Origin: Thermoplasmata archaeon
GTDB taxonomy: Archaea; Thermoplasmatota; Thermoplasmata; Lutacidiplasmatales; UBA184
Reading direction: 5' to 3'
Length of the DNA stretch: 19,440 nt
Assembly: GCA_021798415.1 (NCBI GenBank)
Contig: JAJZGO010000022.1
Span: 1 to 19,440, forward strand
Notes under the pieces: generated by a model
Told to the model about the DNA's origin: nothing
The model's input: the letters and a program-made list of their open reading frames with translations, nothing else
Database searches by the model: none
In this document: positions 1 through 6,786 of the stretch, one piece after another
Position numbering within the stretch: position 1 is the stretch's first letter
Layout of the letters: the number at the start of each line of letters is the position of its first letter
Translations under genes and position numbers: made by a program

Positions 1-1047
1 CGCGGCCGGCCGTGCTGGAGGGGTCGCGGGCGCGCTCCTTCGTGGGGGCGGCGGGAGCGGGGGAGCGGCCCGCTCGACCGGAGCGACCGCCGGCCGCGGC
101 GGTACCGGAAGGCCGAGATGCTGGCAGAGCGCCGCCTCGCGCTCGAACGGAAGGCCGAGCCGCCGGGCCTCCTCCCTCTCCTCCTCGGCGAGCGACGGCT
201 CGCCGGTGCGCGCGAGGGCGACGGAGTGCAGGAACCTCAGCTGCGGGTCCTCGGGCGTGCGAGAGAGCATCGCCTCGATCTCGACGCGGGCCCCGGCCCA
301 ATCCCCGAGGTCGGCGAGGGCGGCGACGAGGTGGGCGCGTACCTCGGTCCGCGCCTCGTCCTCCTCGAGGAGGGCGCGGTAGACCTCGACCTCCTCCTTC
401 GGACGCGAGCGGGCGCCGAACACGGCCGCCTTTCCCATGCGGGCGTCGACGTCCTCGGGGCGTCCCGAGAGCACCTCGTCAAACACGCGGTCCGCGTCGT
501 CGACGAGCCCGAGCGCGAGCAGCGAGCGCCCGACACCGATCTTCGCGGGCCCGAACTCGGGCTTGAGGCCGACCGCCTGGCGGTAGAACCGCAGCGCGAG
601 CGCCGGCACGCCCCAGTCGAGCCAGGTCCGGGCGCGGTGCACGACCTCGTCGAGCTGCTGCGCGCTCGGGAGCAGGCGACGGCTCTCGCGCGGCGGGGCG
701 CGCGGCTCCTCGCCGAGCATCGTCTCGAGCCCGAGCTGGCGGGCGAGCTCGGTGAACCGGGGACCCTCGACCAAGGTGCCGCCGCGTCGAACGACGTCGG
801 CAGCGATCGCGAGCGGAAGGTGGCCCGGGGTGAAGACGACCGCGCGGACGGAGGTCTCCGCCTCCGAGTCGAACAGCTTGCGGATCGTGTCGAGCGAGAC
901 CCGCGTCGGGTCTTCGAGAAACGCGTAGAGGAATCCGTCGCCCGTGCGGAGGACGAGTCCCTCGGGGATCGGCTTCGCGGCGTCGAGCCGCTGGCCCATG
1001 GCCTCGACCAGCGCGCTTGCGAGCCCGACGAACGCGGACGGCGTCAT
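1..1047 (-). CDS. TPR-repeat protein, open at the left edge (partial)
   Basis: The minus strand reads without a stop from an ATG at 1047 to base 1, giving 349 residues; the C-terminus lies outside the window. Residues about 140-300 form four or five tetratricopeptide-like helical pairs, with small residues and paired aromatic/leucine positions (for example DWGVPALALRFYRQAV at 144-159), which points to a protein-interaction scaffold. Residues 30-110 form an alpha/beta-looking domain that I cannot name. Its end (TLVEGPRFTELARQLGLE) faintly resembles the last part of restriction-endonuclease-like folds, but this is weak. From residue 315 a Pro/Ala/Arg-rich linker begins, so another domain may follow. 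The start is supported by a TATA-like island about 27 nt upstream, shared with the divergent prenyl synthase gene. No catalytic function can be assigned. Confidence 0.75.
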   Translation of the reverse strand, partial: MTPSAFVGLASALVEAMGQRLDAAKPIPEGLVLRTGDGFLYAFLEDPTRVSLDTIRKLFDSEAETSVRAVVFTPGHLPLAIAADVVRRGGTLVEGPRFTELARQLGLETMLGEEPRAPPRESRRLLPSAQQLDEVVHRARTWLDWGVPALALRFYRQAVGLKPEFGPAKIGVGRSLLALGLVDDADRVFDEVLSGRPEDVDARMGKAAVFGARSRPKEEVEVYRALLEEDEARTEVRAHLVAALADLGDWAGARVEIEAMLSRTPEDPQLRFLHSVALARTGEPSLAEEEREEARRLGLPFEREAALCQHLGLPVPPRPAVAPVERAAPPLPPPPRRSAPATPPARPAA

Positions 1048-1070
1048 CGCCGATGGGAAGGCCCGGTGCG

Positions 1071-1077
1071 TTAAATA
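1071..1077. promoter_or_regulatory. TATA-like element shared by two divergent genes
   Basis: TTAAATA is an isolated AT island in GC-rich sequence. Its centre lies 29 nt from the GTG at 1103 on the plus strand and 27 nt from the ATG at 1047 on the minus strand. Archaeal transcription starts about 25-27 nt from the TATA centre, so both genes would have leaderless or nearly leaderless mRNAs. It is a prediction from spacing only. Confidence 0.55.
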
Positions 1078-1102
1078 CCATGGTCGTCCAACGGAAACCG
1101 TC

Positions 1103-2164
1103 GTGAACCTGGCCGCCCTCTTCCGCTACCTTCCCGCGATCGAGGCCGAACTCAGGGCGACGTACGGGCGCGAGCGGCCTCGCGTGCCCCCGGTGCTCCG
1201 TCCGTACCTCGACGCCAATCGCGAGTTCTCGCTGCGCGGCGGCAAGCGGTTCCGTGCGGTGCTCGTCCTCGCGGGCTACCACCTCTCCACGGGCCGCGCG
1301 CCGAAACCGGTCCTCTCGGCGGCGGCGGCGCTCGAGCACTTCCAGAGCTGGATGCTGATCCACGACGACATCATCGACCACGCCGAAGAGCGGCGCGGTG
1401 GGCCGAGCCTCCACCGGGCGATGGCGCGCGACCACGAGCGCGCGAAGCTCGGCGGCTCGAGCGAGGAGTACGGCACCGGGACCGCGATCACGCTCGGCGA
1501 CCTCGAGGAACCGTTCACCGTCGAAGCCCTCCTCGCGGCCCGCGCCCCGGCGGCGGCGCGGCTCGCGGCGCTCGCCGAGTACGTTCGGATGACGCGCGAG
1601 ACCGCGTACGGCCAGCTCCTCGACATCCGCAACGGGACGCTCGCGCCCGGCGACGTCCGTGAGGAGGACGTGCTGAACGTCCACCGGCTCAAGTCGGCGG
1701 TCTACACGGTCGCCGCACCGCTACGGATCGGCGCTCTCCTCGGCGGGACGCCGGAGCGCCGGCTCGCCGACCTCACCGCGTTCGCGACCGATGTCGGCAT
1801 CGCGTTCCAGCTGCGCGACGACGTGCTCGGCGCCGGCTTCGATGCCGAGGCGAGCGGCAAGAGCGCGAACGATCTCATCGAGGGAAAGCGCACGCTCCTC
1901 GTCGTCCGCGCCTGGCAGAAGGGCACCGAGGAGGACCGGACCCGGCTCGCGCGCGTGCTCGGGAACCCGACCGCCTCGCCCGAGGACGTCGAGCGCGCGC
2001 GCGACGTCATCCGCGGGACCGGGAGCCTCGAGTATTCCGAGCGCCGGATCGCGGAGCTCACCGAACGCGCGACCGCGCGCGTGGCGTCGAGCCGGACGAT
2101 CCGGCCCGAGGGGAAACCGCTCTTGCGCGACGTCGCGGACCGGCTCGTGCGACGGAAGGCGTAG
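1103..2164 (+). CDS. idsA: Geranylgeranyl diphosphate synthase (trans-prenyltransferase)
   Basis: This 353-residue polyprenyl synthetase condenses isopentenyl diphosphate onto allylic diphosphates to make the C20 precursor of archaeal ether lipids in the cytosol. Visible family motifs are GGKRFRA (46-52), the first aspartate-rich motif DDIID (88-92), the second one as DDVLG following QLR, and the downstream GKSANDLIEGKRT. A second motif ending in G instead of D is common in archaeal members. Trp is the fifth residue before DDIID, the position that limits chain length, so a product no longer than C20 is expected; this is inference. The reading frame is open upstream to 944, but GTG 1103 is preferred because it begins the family-like N-terminus and sits 29 nt from a TATA-like element. 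It ends 23 nt from the convergent pfdB gene. Confidence 0.92.
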   Translation: MNLAALFRYLPAIEAELRATYGRERPRVPPVLRPYLDANREFSLRGGKRFRAVLVLAGYHLSTGRAPKPVLSAAAALEHFQSWMLIHDDIIDHAEERRGGPSLHRAMARDHERAKLGGSSEEYGTGTAITLGDLEEPFTVEALLAARAPAAARLAALAEYVRMTRETAYGQLLDIRNGTLAPGDVREEDVLNVHRLKSAVYTVAAPLRIGALLGGTPERRLADLTAFATDVGIAFQLRDDVLGAGFDAEASGKSANDLIEGKRTLLVVRAWQKGTEEDRTRLARVLGNPTASPEDVERARDVIRGTGSLEYSERRIAELTERATARVASSRTIRPEGKPLLRDVADRLVRRKA

Positions 2165-2187
2165 CGGGCCCGGGTATCGGACCTTGG

Positions 2188-2565
2188 TCAGGCGGGTCCG
2201 GACTCGACGGACGGCTGGACGCCGGCCGCCTGGAGGGCCTGCGTGAGTTCCTGCTGCAGCGTCGTGTAGCGTTCGCGCAGGTGGTTCTCCTGCCGTTCGA
2301 TCGCCTTCAGGCGGACCTCAGCGGTCTCCTTCTCCTCGGTCAGGAGGTCCTCGACCTCCTTGCGGCCCTTCGCCTTCACCAGGAGACCCCCGATTGGGCG
2401 GTAGATCGTCGCGTCCTCGGGGACGGTCTTCAGTTCCTCGAGCGTATTGGAGACCTCCCGCACCTTGAGGTCGATCTGCAGCCGTTGCTGCTGGACCGCT
2501 CCGAGCTCCTGCTGGAGCCGTTGGAACTGCTTGATGTCGTTCTGAAGCTTCGCGGGAATCGCCAC
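2188..2565 (-). CDS. pfdB: Prefoldin beta subunit
   Basis: This 125-residue protein has the prefoldin beta layout. An N-terminal coiled-coil helix runs over about residues 5-48 and is rich in Gln and Leu. A short beta hairpin around DATIYRPIGGLLVKAKG (51-67) follows, then a second coiled-coil helix to about 112. Four beta subunits assemble with two alpha subunits into the hexameric cytosolic holdase that captures unfolded proteins and passes them to the thermosome; the alpha gene is at 14782-15243. The GTG start at 2565 lies 24 nt from a TATA-like TTATCTT, so it can be transcribed on its own as a leaderless message. It also follows pcc1 by only 39 nt, an adjacency common in archaea. Confidence 0.95.
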   Translation of the reverse strand: MAIPAKLQNDIKQFQRLQQELGAVQQQRLQIDLKVREVSNTLEELKTVPEDATIYRPIGGLLVKAKGRKEVEDLLTEEKETAEVRLKAIERQENHLRERYTTLQQELTQALQAAGVQPSVESGPA

Positions 2566-2585
2566 GAACGGCCGACCTTTAGCGC

Positions 2586-2592
2586 AAGATAA
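2586..2592 (-). promoter_or_regulatory. TATA-like element for pfdB
   Basis: Read on the minus strand this is TTATCTT, in the 39-nt gap between pcc1 and pfdB. Its centre is 24 nt upstream of the pfdB GTG, the spacing expected for a leaderless archaeal transcript. Confidence 0.45.
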
Positions 2593-2604
2593 GCGCTTCG
2601 GGCG

Positions 2605-2895
2605 CTACGCGGACGAGGACCGGGCGTCGGACGGGCGGGTCGCCGTGCGTCCGGTGCGCAGCGCGAGGTCGACCCAACCGAGATAGGTATTGAGCGCGGC
2701 CCGCATCGCCCCGACGTCCCGGGCGGAGATCGCGACCTCGACGGTCGCCGCGTCGGGCGACGAGACGCTCGCCCGCGCCCGCGGGACCTCGCGCGACGCC
2801 TCGGGTCCGAGGGAGGAGTGGAGCCAGACGCGGAGCGCGGGGTCGGCGAGCCGGACGGTCACGCGGGCCGTCCACTCCGATCGCCCGTCGGTCAT
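2605..2895 (-). CDS. pcc1: KEOPS complex subunit Pcc1
   Basis: This 96-residue protein fits the Pcc1 family, the dimerisation subunit of the KEOPS complex that, with Kae1, Bud32 and Cgi121, makes N6-threonylcarbamoyladenosine (t6A37) in ANN-decoding tRNAs. The two-strand, two-helix pattern is visible, ending in the family signature RAALNTYLGWVDLALRTG (65-82). The ATG at 2895 overlaps the purB stop in an ATGA, so translation is probably coupled to purB. The last 14 residues are a polar Ser/Arg tail. Placement next to pfdB matches many archaeal genomes, while purB upstream is less usual. No other KEOPS gene is in the window. Confidence 0.88.
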   Translation of the reverse strand: MTDGRSEWTARVTVRLADPALRVWLHSSLGPEASREVPRARASVSSPDAATVEVAISARDVGAMRAALNTYLGWVDLALRTGRTATRPSDARSSSA

Positions 2896-4256
2896 CGTGC
2901 GATCTCGCGGTCGAGCCGGGCGAGGACGCGGTCGGTCTTTTCCGCCGCGGCCCGGACGTAGCTCGACGGGTCGAGGAGCGTGTCGATCTGCTCGTCCGAG
3001 AGGAGGGCGCGGACCGTCGGGTCCGCCTTCGCACGGCTCGCGAGCGAGCCGGTCCCCGTCGCGTGCGTGAGCCGGCGCAAAAGCTCGTGCGCGTCGTGCC
3101 GGGCGAGTCCGCCCGAAGTGAGCGCCAGCATGAGGCTCTCGGTCATCGCTTCCCCGCCCGAGCGATCGATCTCGGCCGCCATCCGGTCGACGTCGACCTT
3201 CAGTCCCGAGAAGACGCCGGTGAGCTTCGTCAGGAGGTCGTCGGTGAGGACGATCGCGTGCGGGAGCACGATCCGCTCGTTCGCGGAGTTCGATAGGTCC
3301 CGCTCGTGCCACTGCGCCATGTTCTCGAGCGGTGGGAGGGCGAACGCCCGGACGAGCCGCGCGAGGCTCGTCACGTTCTCGCTGACGAGCGGATTGCGCT
3401 TCTGGGCCATCGTCGAGCTGCCGACCTGGCGCGCCTCGTCGAACGGCTCCTGGACTTCGGCGATCTCCGTCCGCTGGAGGTTCCGCACCTCCGTGCCGAG
3501 CCGCTCGGCGGTCCCGGCGATGAGCGCGAGCAGGTTCGTGAACTCCGCCACGCGGTCGCGGCCCACGATCTGCGTGGGGGCCTCGTCGGCGGCGATCCCG
3601 AGCTTTTGCATCACGCGCGACTCCACTTCGCTCGCGTGCCGGCCGAACGACGCGCCGGTGCCGACCGCACCGGCCATTTTTCCGACCGCGAGGCGCGGGC
3701 GAAGCTCGTCCAGGCGCTCGCGATGGCGCATCACTTCGGCGGCGGCGACCGCGACCTTGTAGCCGAAGCTGATCGGCACGCCGTGCTGGCCGTGCGTCCG
3801 GCCGATCTCGGCCGTCGCGCGATGTCGGCGGGCGAGGTCGACGAGCACTTTCGCGAGGTCGGTGAGGTCGCCGCGCAACACCGCGAGGCTCTCGGCGAGC
3901 TCGAGGGCGAGCGCGGTGTCGGTGATGTCGGCGCTGGTCGCCCCGAAGTGCACCCACCGTCCCGCGGGACCGGCCGCTTCCGCGAGGGCGCGGGAGATCG
4001 CCATCACGTCGTGGCGCAGCGACCGCTCGAGCTCGTCGACGCGGTCGACCGACACGGAAGCGACGTGCGCGGCTCGGTCGATCGCGTCCGCCGCGTCCTT
4101 CGGGACGAGACCGAGGTCGGCTTCCGCGGCCGCGAGCGCGGCCTCGACCCGCAGGGCGCGCTCGAGACGGGCCCCGCGAGAGAAGAGCGCCCGCACAGAG
4201 TCGCGTCCGTAGCGGAACTCGAGCGGACAGAAGAGGGACGACGATTCGTCCGCCAC
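2892..4256 (-). CDS. purB: Adenylosuccinate lyase
   Basis: This 454-residue member of the fumarase/aspartase superfamily cleaves SAICAR to AICAR and adenylosuccinate to AMP, releasing fumarate, in cytosolic purine synthesis. The sequence shows GATSADITDT (105-114), the active-site segment GRTHGQHGVP (152-161) with the conserved His, and the flexible signature loop GSSTMAQKRNP (279-289) that carries the catalytic Ser. Length is normal for the family. The start is a GTG at 4256, about 24 nt from the palindromic CTATATAG, so the message is probably leaderless. It is the first gene of a likely purB-pcc1-pfdB transcription unit and overlaps pcc1 by 4 nt. A tract of eight C on the sense strand lies between TATA and start. 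Confidence 0.96.
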   Translation of the reverse strand: MADESSSLFCPLEFRYGRDSVRALFSRGARLERALRVEAALAAAEADLGLVPKDAADAIDRAAHVASVSVDRVDELERSLRHDVMAISRALAEAAGPAGRWVHFGATSADITDTALALELAESLAVLRGDLTDLAKVLVDLARRHRATAEIGRTHGQHGVPISFGYKVAVAAAEVMRHRERLDELRPRLAVGKMAGAVGTGASFGRHASEVESRVMQKLGIAADEAPTQIVGRDRVAEFTNLLALIAGTAERLGTEVRNLQRTEIAEVQEPFDEARQVGSSTMAQKRNPLVSENVTSLARLVRAFALPPLENMAQWHERDLSNSANERIVLPHAIVLTDDLLTKLTGVFSGLKVDVDRMAAEIDRSGGEAMTESLMLALTSGGLARHDAHELLRRLTHATGTGSLASRAKADPTVRALLSDEQIDTLLDPSSYVRAAAEKTDRVLARLDREIAR

Positions 4257-4276
4257 GACCGGGGAGCCGGGGGGGG

Positions 4277-4284
4277 CTATATAG
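4277..4284. promoter_or_regulatory. Palindromic TATA element of purB (possibly also arcC)
   Basis: CTATATAG is self-complementary and the clearest TATA box in the window. Its centre is 24.5 nt from the purB GTG. Because it is symmetric it could also fire towards arcC, giving a leader of about 40 nt to the ATG at 4347. A weaker AT patch, TTCTTCAA at 4328-4335, is an alternative promoter for arcC. Confidence 0.6.
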
Positions 4285-4346
4285 CGGTTCGCCGGCCGCC
4301 GGCGGTCGGCGCCCCTCGACCCGCGGCTTCTTCAAGGCCGGGCCCG

Positions 4347-5321
4347 ATGGACCGCCCGAAGATGACGGCCGGCCTTCTGGTCGCTCTCGGCGGCAACGCG
4401 CTCCAGCGGGCCGGAGGCACGGGCTCGTGGGAGGAGGCGCGCGCCCAGATGCGCGCGACCGTCGCGGTGCTCGCCGAGGTCGCCTCCGAGGGCGGCCCGC
4501 TGGTCCTCACGCACGGCAACGGACCCCAGATCGGCACCCTCCTCCGCCAGAACGAGCTCGCGGCCCGCGAGGTCCCCTCACGCCCGATGGACGTCCTCGG
4601 GGCGGAAACGCAGGGGCAGGTCGGCTACCTCATCCAGACGGAACTGACCCCGGCCCTGCGGCAGCGCAAGGTGAGCCGTTCGGTCCTCACGATCGTGAGC
4701 CGCATGGAGGTGGCGCGGTCCGACCCGGCGTTCCGGCGCCCGGAGAAGCCCGTCGGCCGGTACTACACCGACGACGAGGCCCGGCGGTTCCGCAAGCAAC
4801 TCGGGTGGTCGATGGAGTACGACGGCGCGCGGGGCGGTTGGCGGCGGGTCGTGCCGTCCCCCCGCCCCGTGCGCTGGCTCGAGGGGGACGCGGTCCGTCA
4901 CCTGCTCGACGCGCGTCTCGCGTCGAGCTGGGTCCCGGTCGTCGCGGGCGGTGGGGGGATCCCAGTCGTCCGGCGTCCCGACGGAGGCTACGAGGGCGTC
5001 GAGGCCGTCATCGACAAGGACCTCGCGGCCTCGCTGGTCGCCCGGGAGCTCGACCTCGACACGCTCGCGATCGTGACAGACGTCCCGGGTGCGGCCGTCG
5101 CGTTCCGTCGCCCGGGCGAGCGCTGGCTCCGTGACGTCTCGCTCACGGAGCTCGAGCGCCTCGCCGCGGCGGGAGAGTTCTCCGCCGGCAGCATGGCACC
5201 GAAAGTCGAGGCCGGCATCGGATTCCTCCGCCGCGGGGGCCGTCGGTTCGTGATCGCCGACATCCCGTCGCTCGCGCGGGCCCTACGGGGTGAGGCGGGA
5301 ACTCGCGTCACGGCGGACTAG
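4347..5321 (+). CDS. arcC: Carbamate kinase
   Basis: This 324-residue amino-acid-kinase-fold enzyme interconverts carbamoyl phosphate plus ADP with carbamate plus ATP. In fermentation it makes ATP from carbamoyl phosphate, and in some archaea the reverse has been proposed. Motifs in order: LVALGGNAL (11-19), HGNGPQIG (56-63), KPVGRYY (134-140), VVPSPRP, VVAGGGGIPVV (198-208), DKD (223-225) and TDV (244-246), all typical of ArcC and not of glutamate or uridylate kinases. The ATG at 4362 (residue 6) is an equally plausible start, giving MTAGLLVALGGNAL. No arginine deiminase or ornithine carbamoyltransferase gene is in the window. Its 3' end overlaps that of the convergent asparagine-synthetase-like gene by 14 nt. 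Confidence 0.93.
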   Translation: MDRPKMTAGLLVALGGNALQRAGGTGSWEEARAQMRATVAVLAEVASEGGPLVLTHGNGPQIGTLLRQNELAAREVPSRPMDVLGAETQGQVGYLIQTELTPALRQRKVSRSVLTIVSRMEVARSDPAFRRPEKPVGRYYTDDEARRFRKQLGWSMEYDGARGGWRRVVPSPRPVRWLEGDAVRHLLDARLASSWVPVVAGGGGIPVVRRPDGGYEGVEAVIDKDLAASLVARELDLDTLAIVTDVPGAAVAFRRPGERWLRDVSLTELERLAAAGEFSAGSMAPKVEAGIGFLRRGGRRFVIADIPSLARALRGEAGTRVTAD

Positions 5322-6072
5322 AGCCACGAGGCTCGTCCCGTCGGAGGATGCGGTCCACCCCGGTCCCGTACTGGAGCGCCCGCTTCGGCCGCTCCGCGAG
5401 GCGCGCAGGCAGGCCGCGACGTTCGGCCCAGGCCCGGAGGAACGCCTTCGGCGTGGGTCGGGGGGCGCGGAGCGCGACGGGGATCGCCTGGGCGGCCGCG
5501 ACGAATCCCGGGTCGAGGTACGGCGCATGGACCGTCTTGCCGAACCGTCGCGCGATCGCAAGCGAGCGGGGCCAATCGTCGCCGAGCAGGCGGGCGAGGT
5601 CTTCGGCGGAACGCTGGCGCAGTGCGTCGTCGTCGAGCGACCGGTAGTGGGCGTAGCCCAGGAAGAGCTCGTCCGCCCCCTGGCCGCAGAGTACATCGGC
5701 CGCGGGAGCGTGGCGGACCGCGAGACCGAAGGCGACGAGGACCCGACGGACGACGGACGAGACGTGCGAGGTCGTGTCGGCGAGCTCCGCCGCCATCGCG
5801 CGGACGTCCGCTTCCGACACGATCGCGGGAACCCACCGCAGCCTCAGGGTGCGCGCGGCCTCCTCGGCGTCCAGGAGGTCCGGGCTCTGCGGCGTCCCGA
5901 CCGTCGCTAGGACGAGTCCCCGGCGTCCGCGGAGCTCCCAGGCGAGGAACGACGAGTCGAGCCCGCCCGAGAAGAGGAGCGCGAGCACCCCCGAGCCCGT
6001 CGTCCACGGGGCGAGGGCCCGCTCCCACGCGGATTCGAGGGCCCCGGAGGGCCCGGTCGGGAGCGCATCCAT
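5308..6072 (-). CDS. Asparagine-synthetase-like PP-loop protein without glutaminase domain
   Basis: This 254-residue protein matches only the C-terminal synthetase domain of AsnB-type enzymes. The ATP pyrophosphatase loop is LLFSGGLDSS (32-41), and the second family motif is LCGQGADELFLGY (128-140). A basic RPKRALQYGTG (229-238) near the end also fits. The N-terminal class II glutaminase with its Cys1 is absent, so the enzyme would need free ammonia, a partner amidotransferase, or another amine. It probably adenylates a carboxylate and forms an amide, but the substrate cannot be read. I chose ATG 6072. The frame is open to 6120, but the TATA-like TTAAAG at 6108-6115 would place transcription start near 6086, inside that extension. 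Confidence 0.82.
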   Translation of the reverse strand: MDALPTGPSGALESAWERALAPWTTGSGVLALLFSGGLDSSFLAWELRGRRGLVLATVGTPQSPDLLDAEEAARTLRLRWVPAIVSEADVRAMAAELADTTSHVSSVVRRVLVAFGLAVRHAPAADVLCGQGADELFLGYAHYRSLDDDALRQRSAEDLARLLGDDWPRSLAIARRFGKTVHAPYLDPGFVAAAQAIPVALRAPRPTPKAFLRAWAERRGLPARLAERPKRALQYGTGVDRILRRDEPRGSSPP

Positions 6073-6107
6073 CGGTTCGTGGGCCGGACTGCTCACGCCG
6101 AGCGAAC

Positions 6108-6115
6108 GCTTTAAC
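6108..6115. promoter_or_regulatory. TATA-like element between divergent asn-like and HAD genes
   Basis: GCTTTAAC is the only AT-rich patch between the two divergent genes. Its centre lies 25.5 nt from the ATG at 6138 (leaderless spacing) and 40 nt from the ATG at 6072 (about a 14-nt leader). One element may serve both directions. Confidence 0.5.
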
Positions 6116-6137
6116 GACACCGCGCGTCCCGGGCCCG

Positions 6138-6716
6138 ATGGCGCCGACGGGGTCCGCCCCCCGCGGAGGGCGACGTGCCCTGTTCGTTGACCGCGACGGC
6201 ACGCTCAACCCGGATCTCCACTACCTCCGGGAGCCCGAGCGCCTCGAGCTCTATCGCGGGGTCGGAGAAGCGCTCGCCGCCGCCGGCCGGCACGGCTACC
6301 TCGTCCTTTGCGTCACCAACCAGTCGGGGGTCGAGCGGGGGTTCTACCGGGCCGAGGACGTCGAGGGGATCCATGCGCGCCTCAACGAGCGCCTGAGGCC
6401 GTACGGGGCTACGGTCGACGGGTTCTACTATTGTCCGCACGCCCCCGAGCGCGGCTGCGACTGCCGCAAGCCGGGCATCGGGCTCTTCGAGCGCGCGGCG
6501 CGGGAGTGGGGTGTCGATTTTCCGACCAGCGCCGTGGTCGGTGACCGCGCCCTCGACATCGCGGCCGGCCACCGGCTCGGGACGTTGACCGCCCTCGTTT
6601 GGGTCGCCGGCCACGAGCCCGCGATCCGGGCGGAGCTCGACGAGCTGCGCGTCGTCCCCGACCTTTCGGCCGATTCGTTCCGGGCCGCGGTCTACCGGAT
6701 CCTCGCCCGGGGCTGA
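6138..6716 (+). CDS. HAD-IIIA phosphatase, GmhB / histidinol-phosphatase type
   Basis: This 192-residue HAD-superfamily phosphatase has the nucleophile motif FVDRDGTLN (16-24; Asp18 nucleophile, Asp20 acid/base), motif II VTNQSG (59-64), the zinc motif CPHAPERGCDCRKP (99-112; Cys99, His101, Cys107, Cys109) with Lys111, and the metal-binding GDRALD (135-140). This pattern belongs to the group of D-glycero-D-manno-heptose-1,7-bisphosphate phosphatase and histidinol-phosphate phosphatase. These act on heptose precursors for surface glycans or in histidine synthesis. The Zn loop is short. No other heptose or his gene is nearby, so the substrate stays open. The start is 25.5 nt from a TATA-like element, consistent with a leaderless mRNA. 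Confidence 0.85.
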   Translation: MAPTGSAPRGGRRALFVDRDGTLNPDLHYLREPERLELYRGVGEALAAAGRHGYLVLCVTNQSGVERGFYRAEDVEGIHARLNERLRPYGATVDGFYYCPHAPERGCDCRKPGIGLFERAAREWGVDFPTSAVVGDRALDIAAGHRLGTLTALVWVAGHEPAIRAELDELRVVPDLSADSFRAAVYRILARG

Positions 6717-6745
6717 ACCGGCCCTCCGCCTTCGGCCCCGGAAGG

Positions 6746-6752
6746 CGTTAAG
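6746..6752 (+). promoter_or_regulatory. TATA-like element for the DUF92-queC unit
   Basis: CGTTAAG lies in the 70-nt gap after the HAD gene. Its centre is 38 nt from the GTG at 6787, which would leave a leader of roughly 12 nt containing a GAGG at 6774-6777. Confidence 0.4.
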
Positions 6753-6786
6753 CCGACCGCCTTTTGGGCCGGCGAGGGTCGGTCTC

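Noticed and set aside
118..1074. Plus-strand open frame of 318 codons at the left edge
   Set aside because: It lies opposite the TPR gene, whose minus-strand translation has a sensible repeat pattern; the plus frame is Arg/Glu-rich without recognisable motifs.
944..1102. N-terminal extension of the prenyl synthase from an upstream ATG
   Set aside because: The extension overlaps the divergent TPR gene and its promoter and has no family-like sequence; GTG 1103 fits both homology and TATA spacing.
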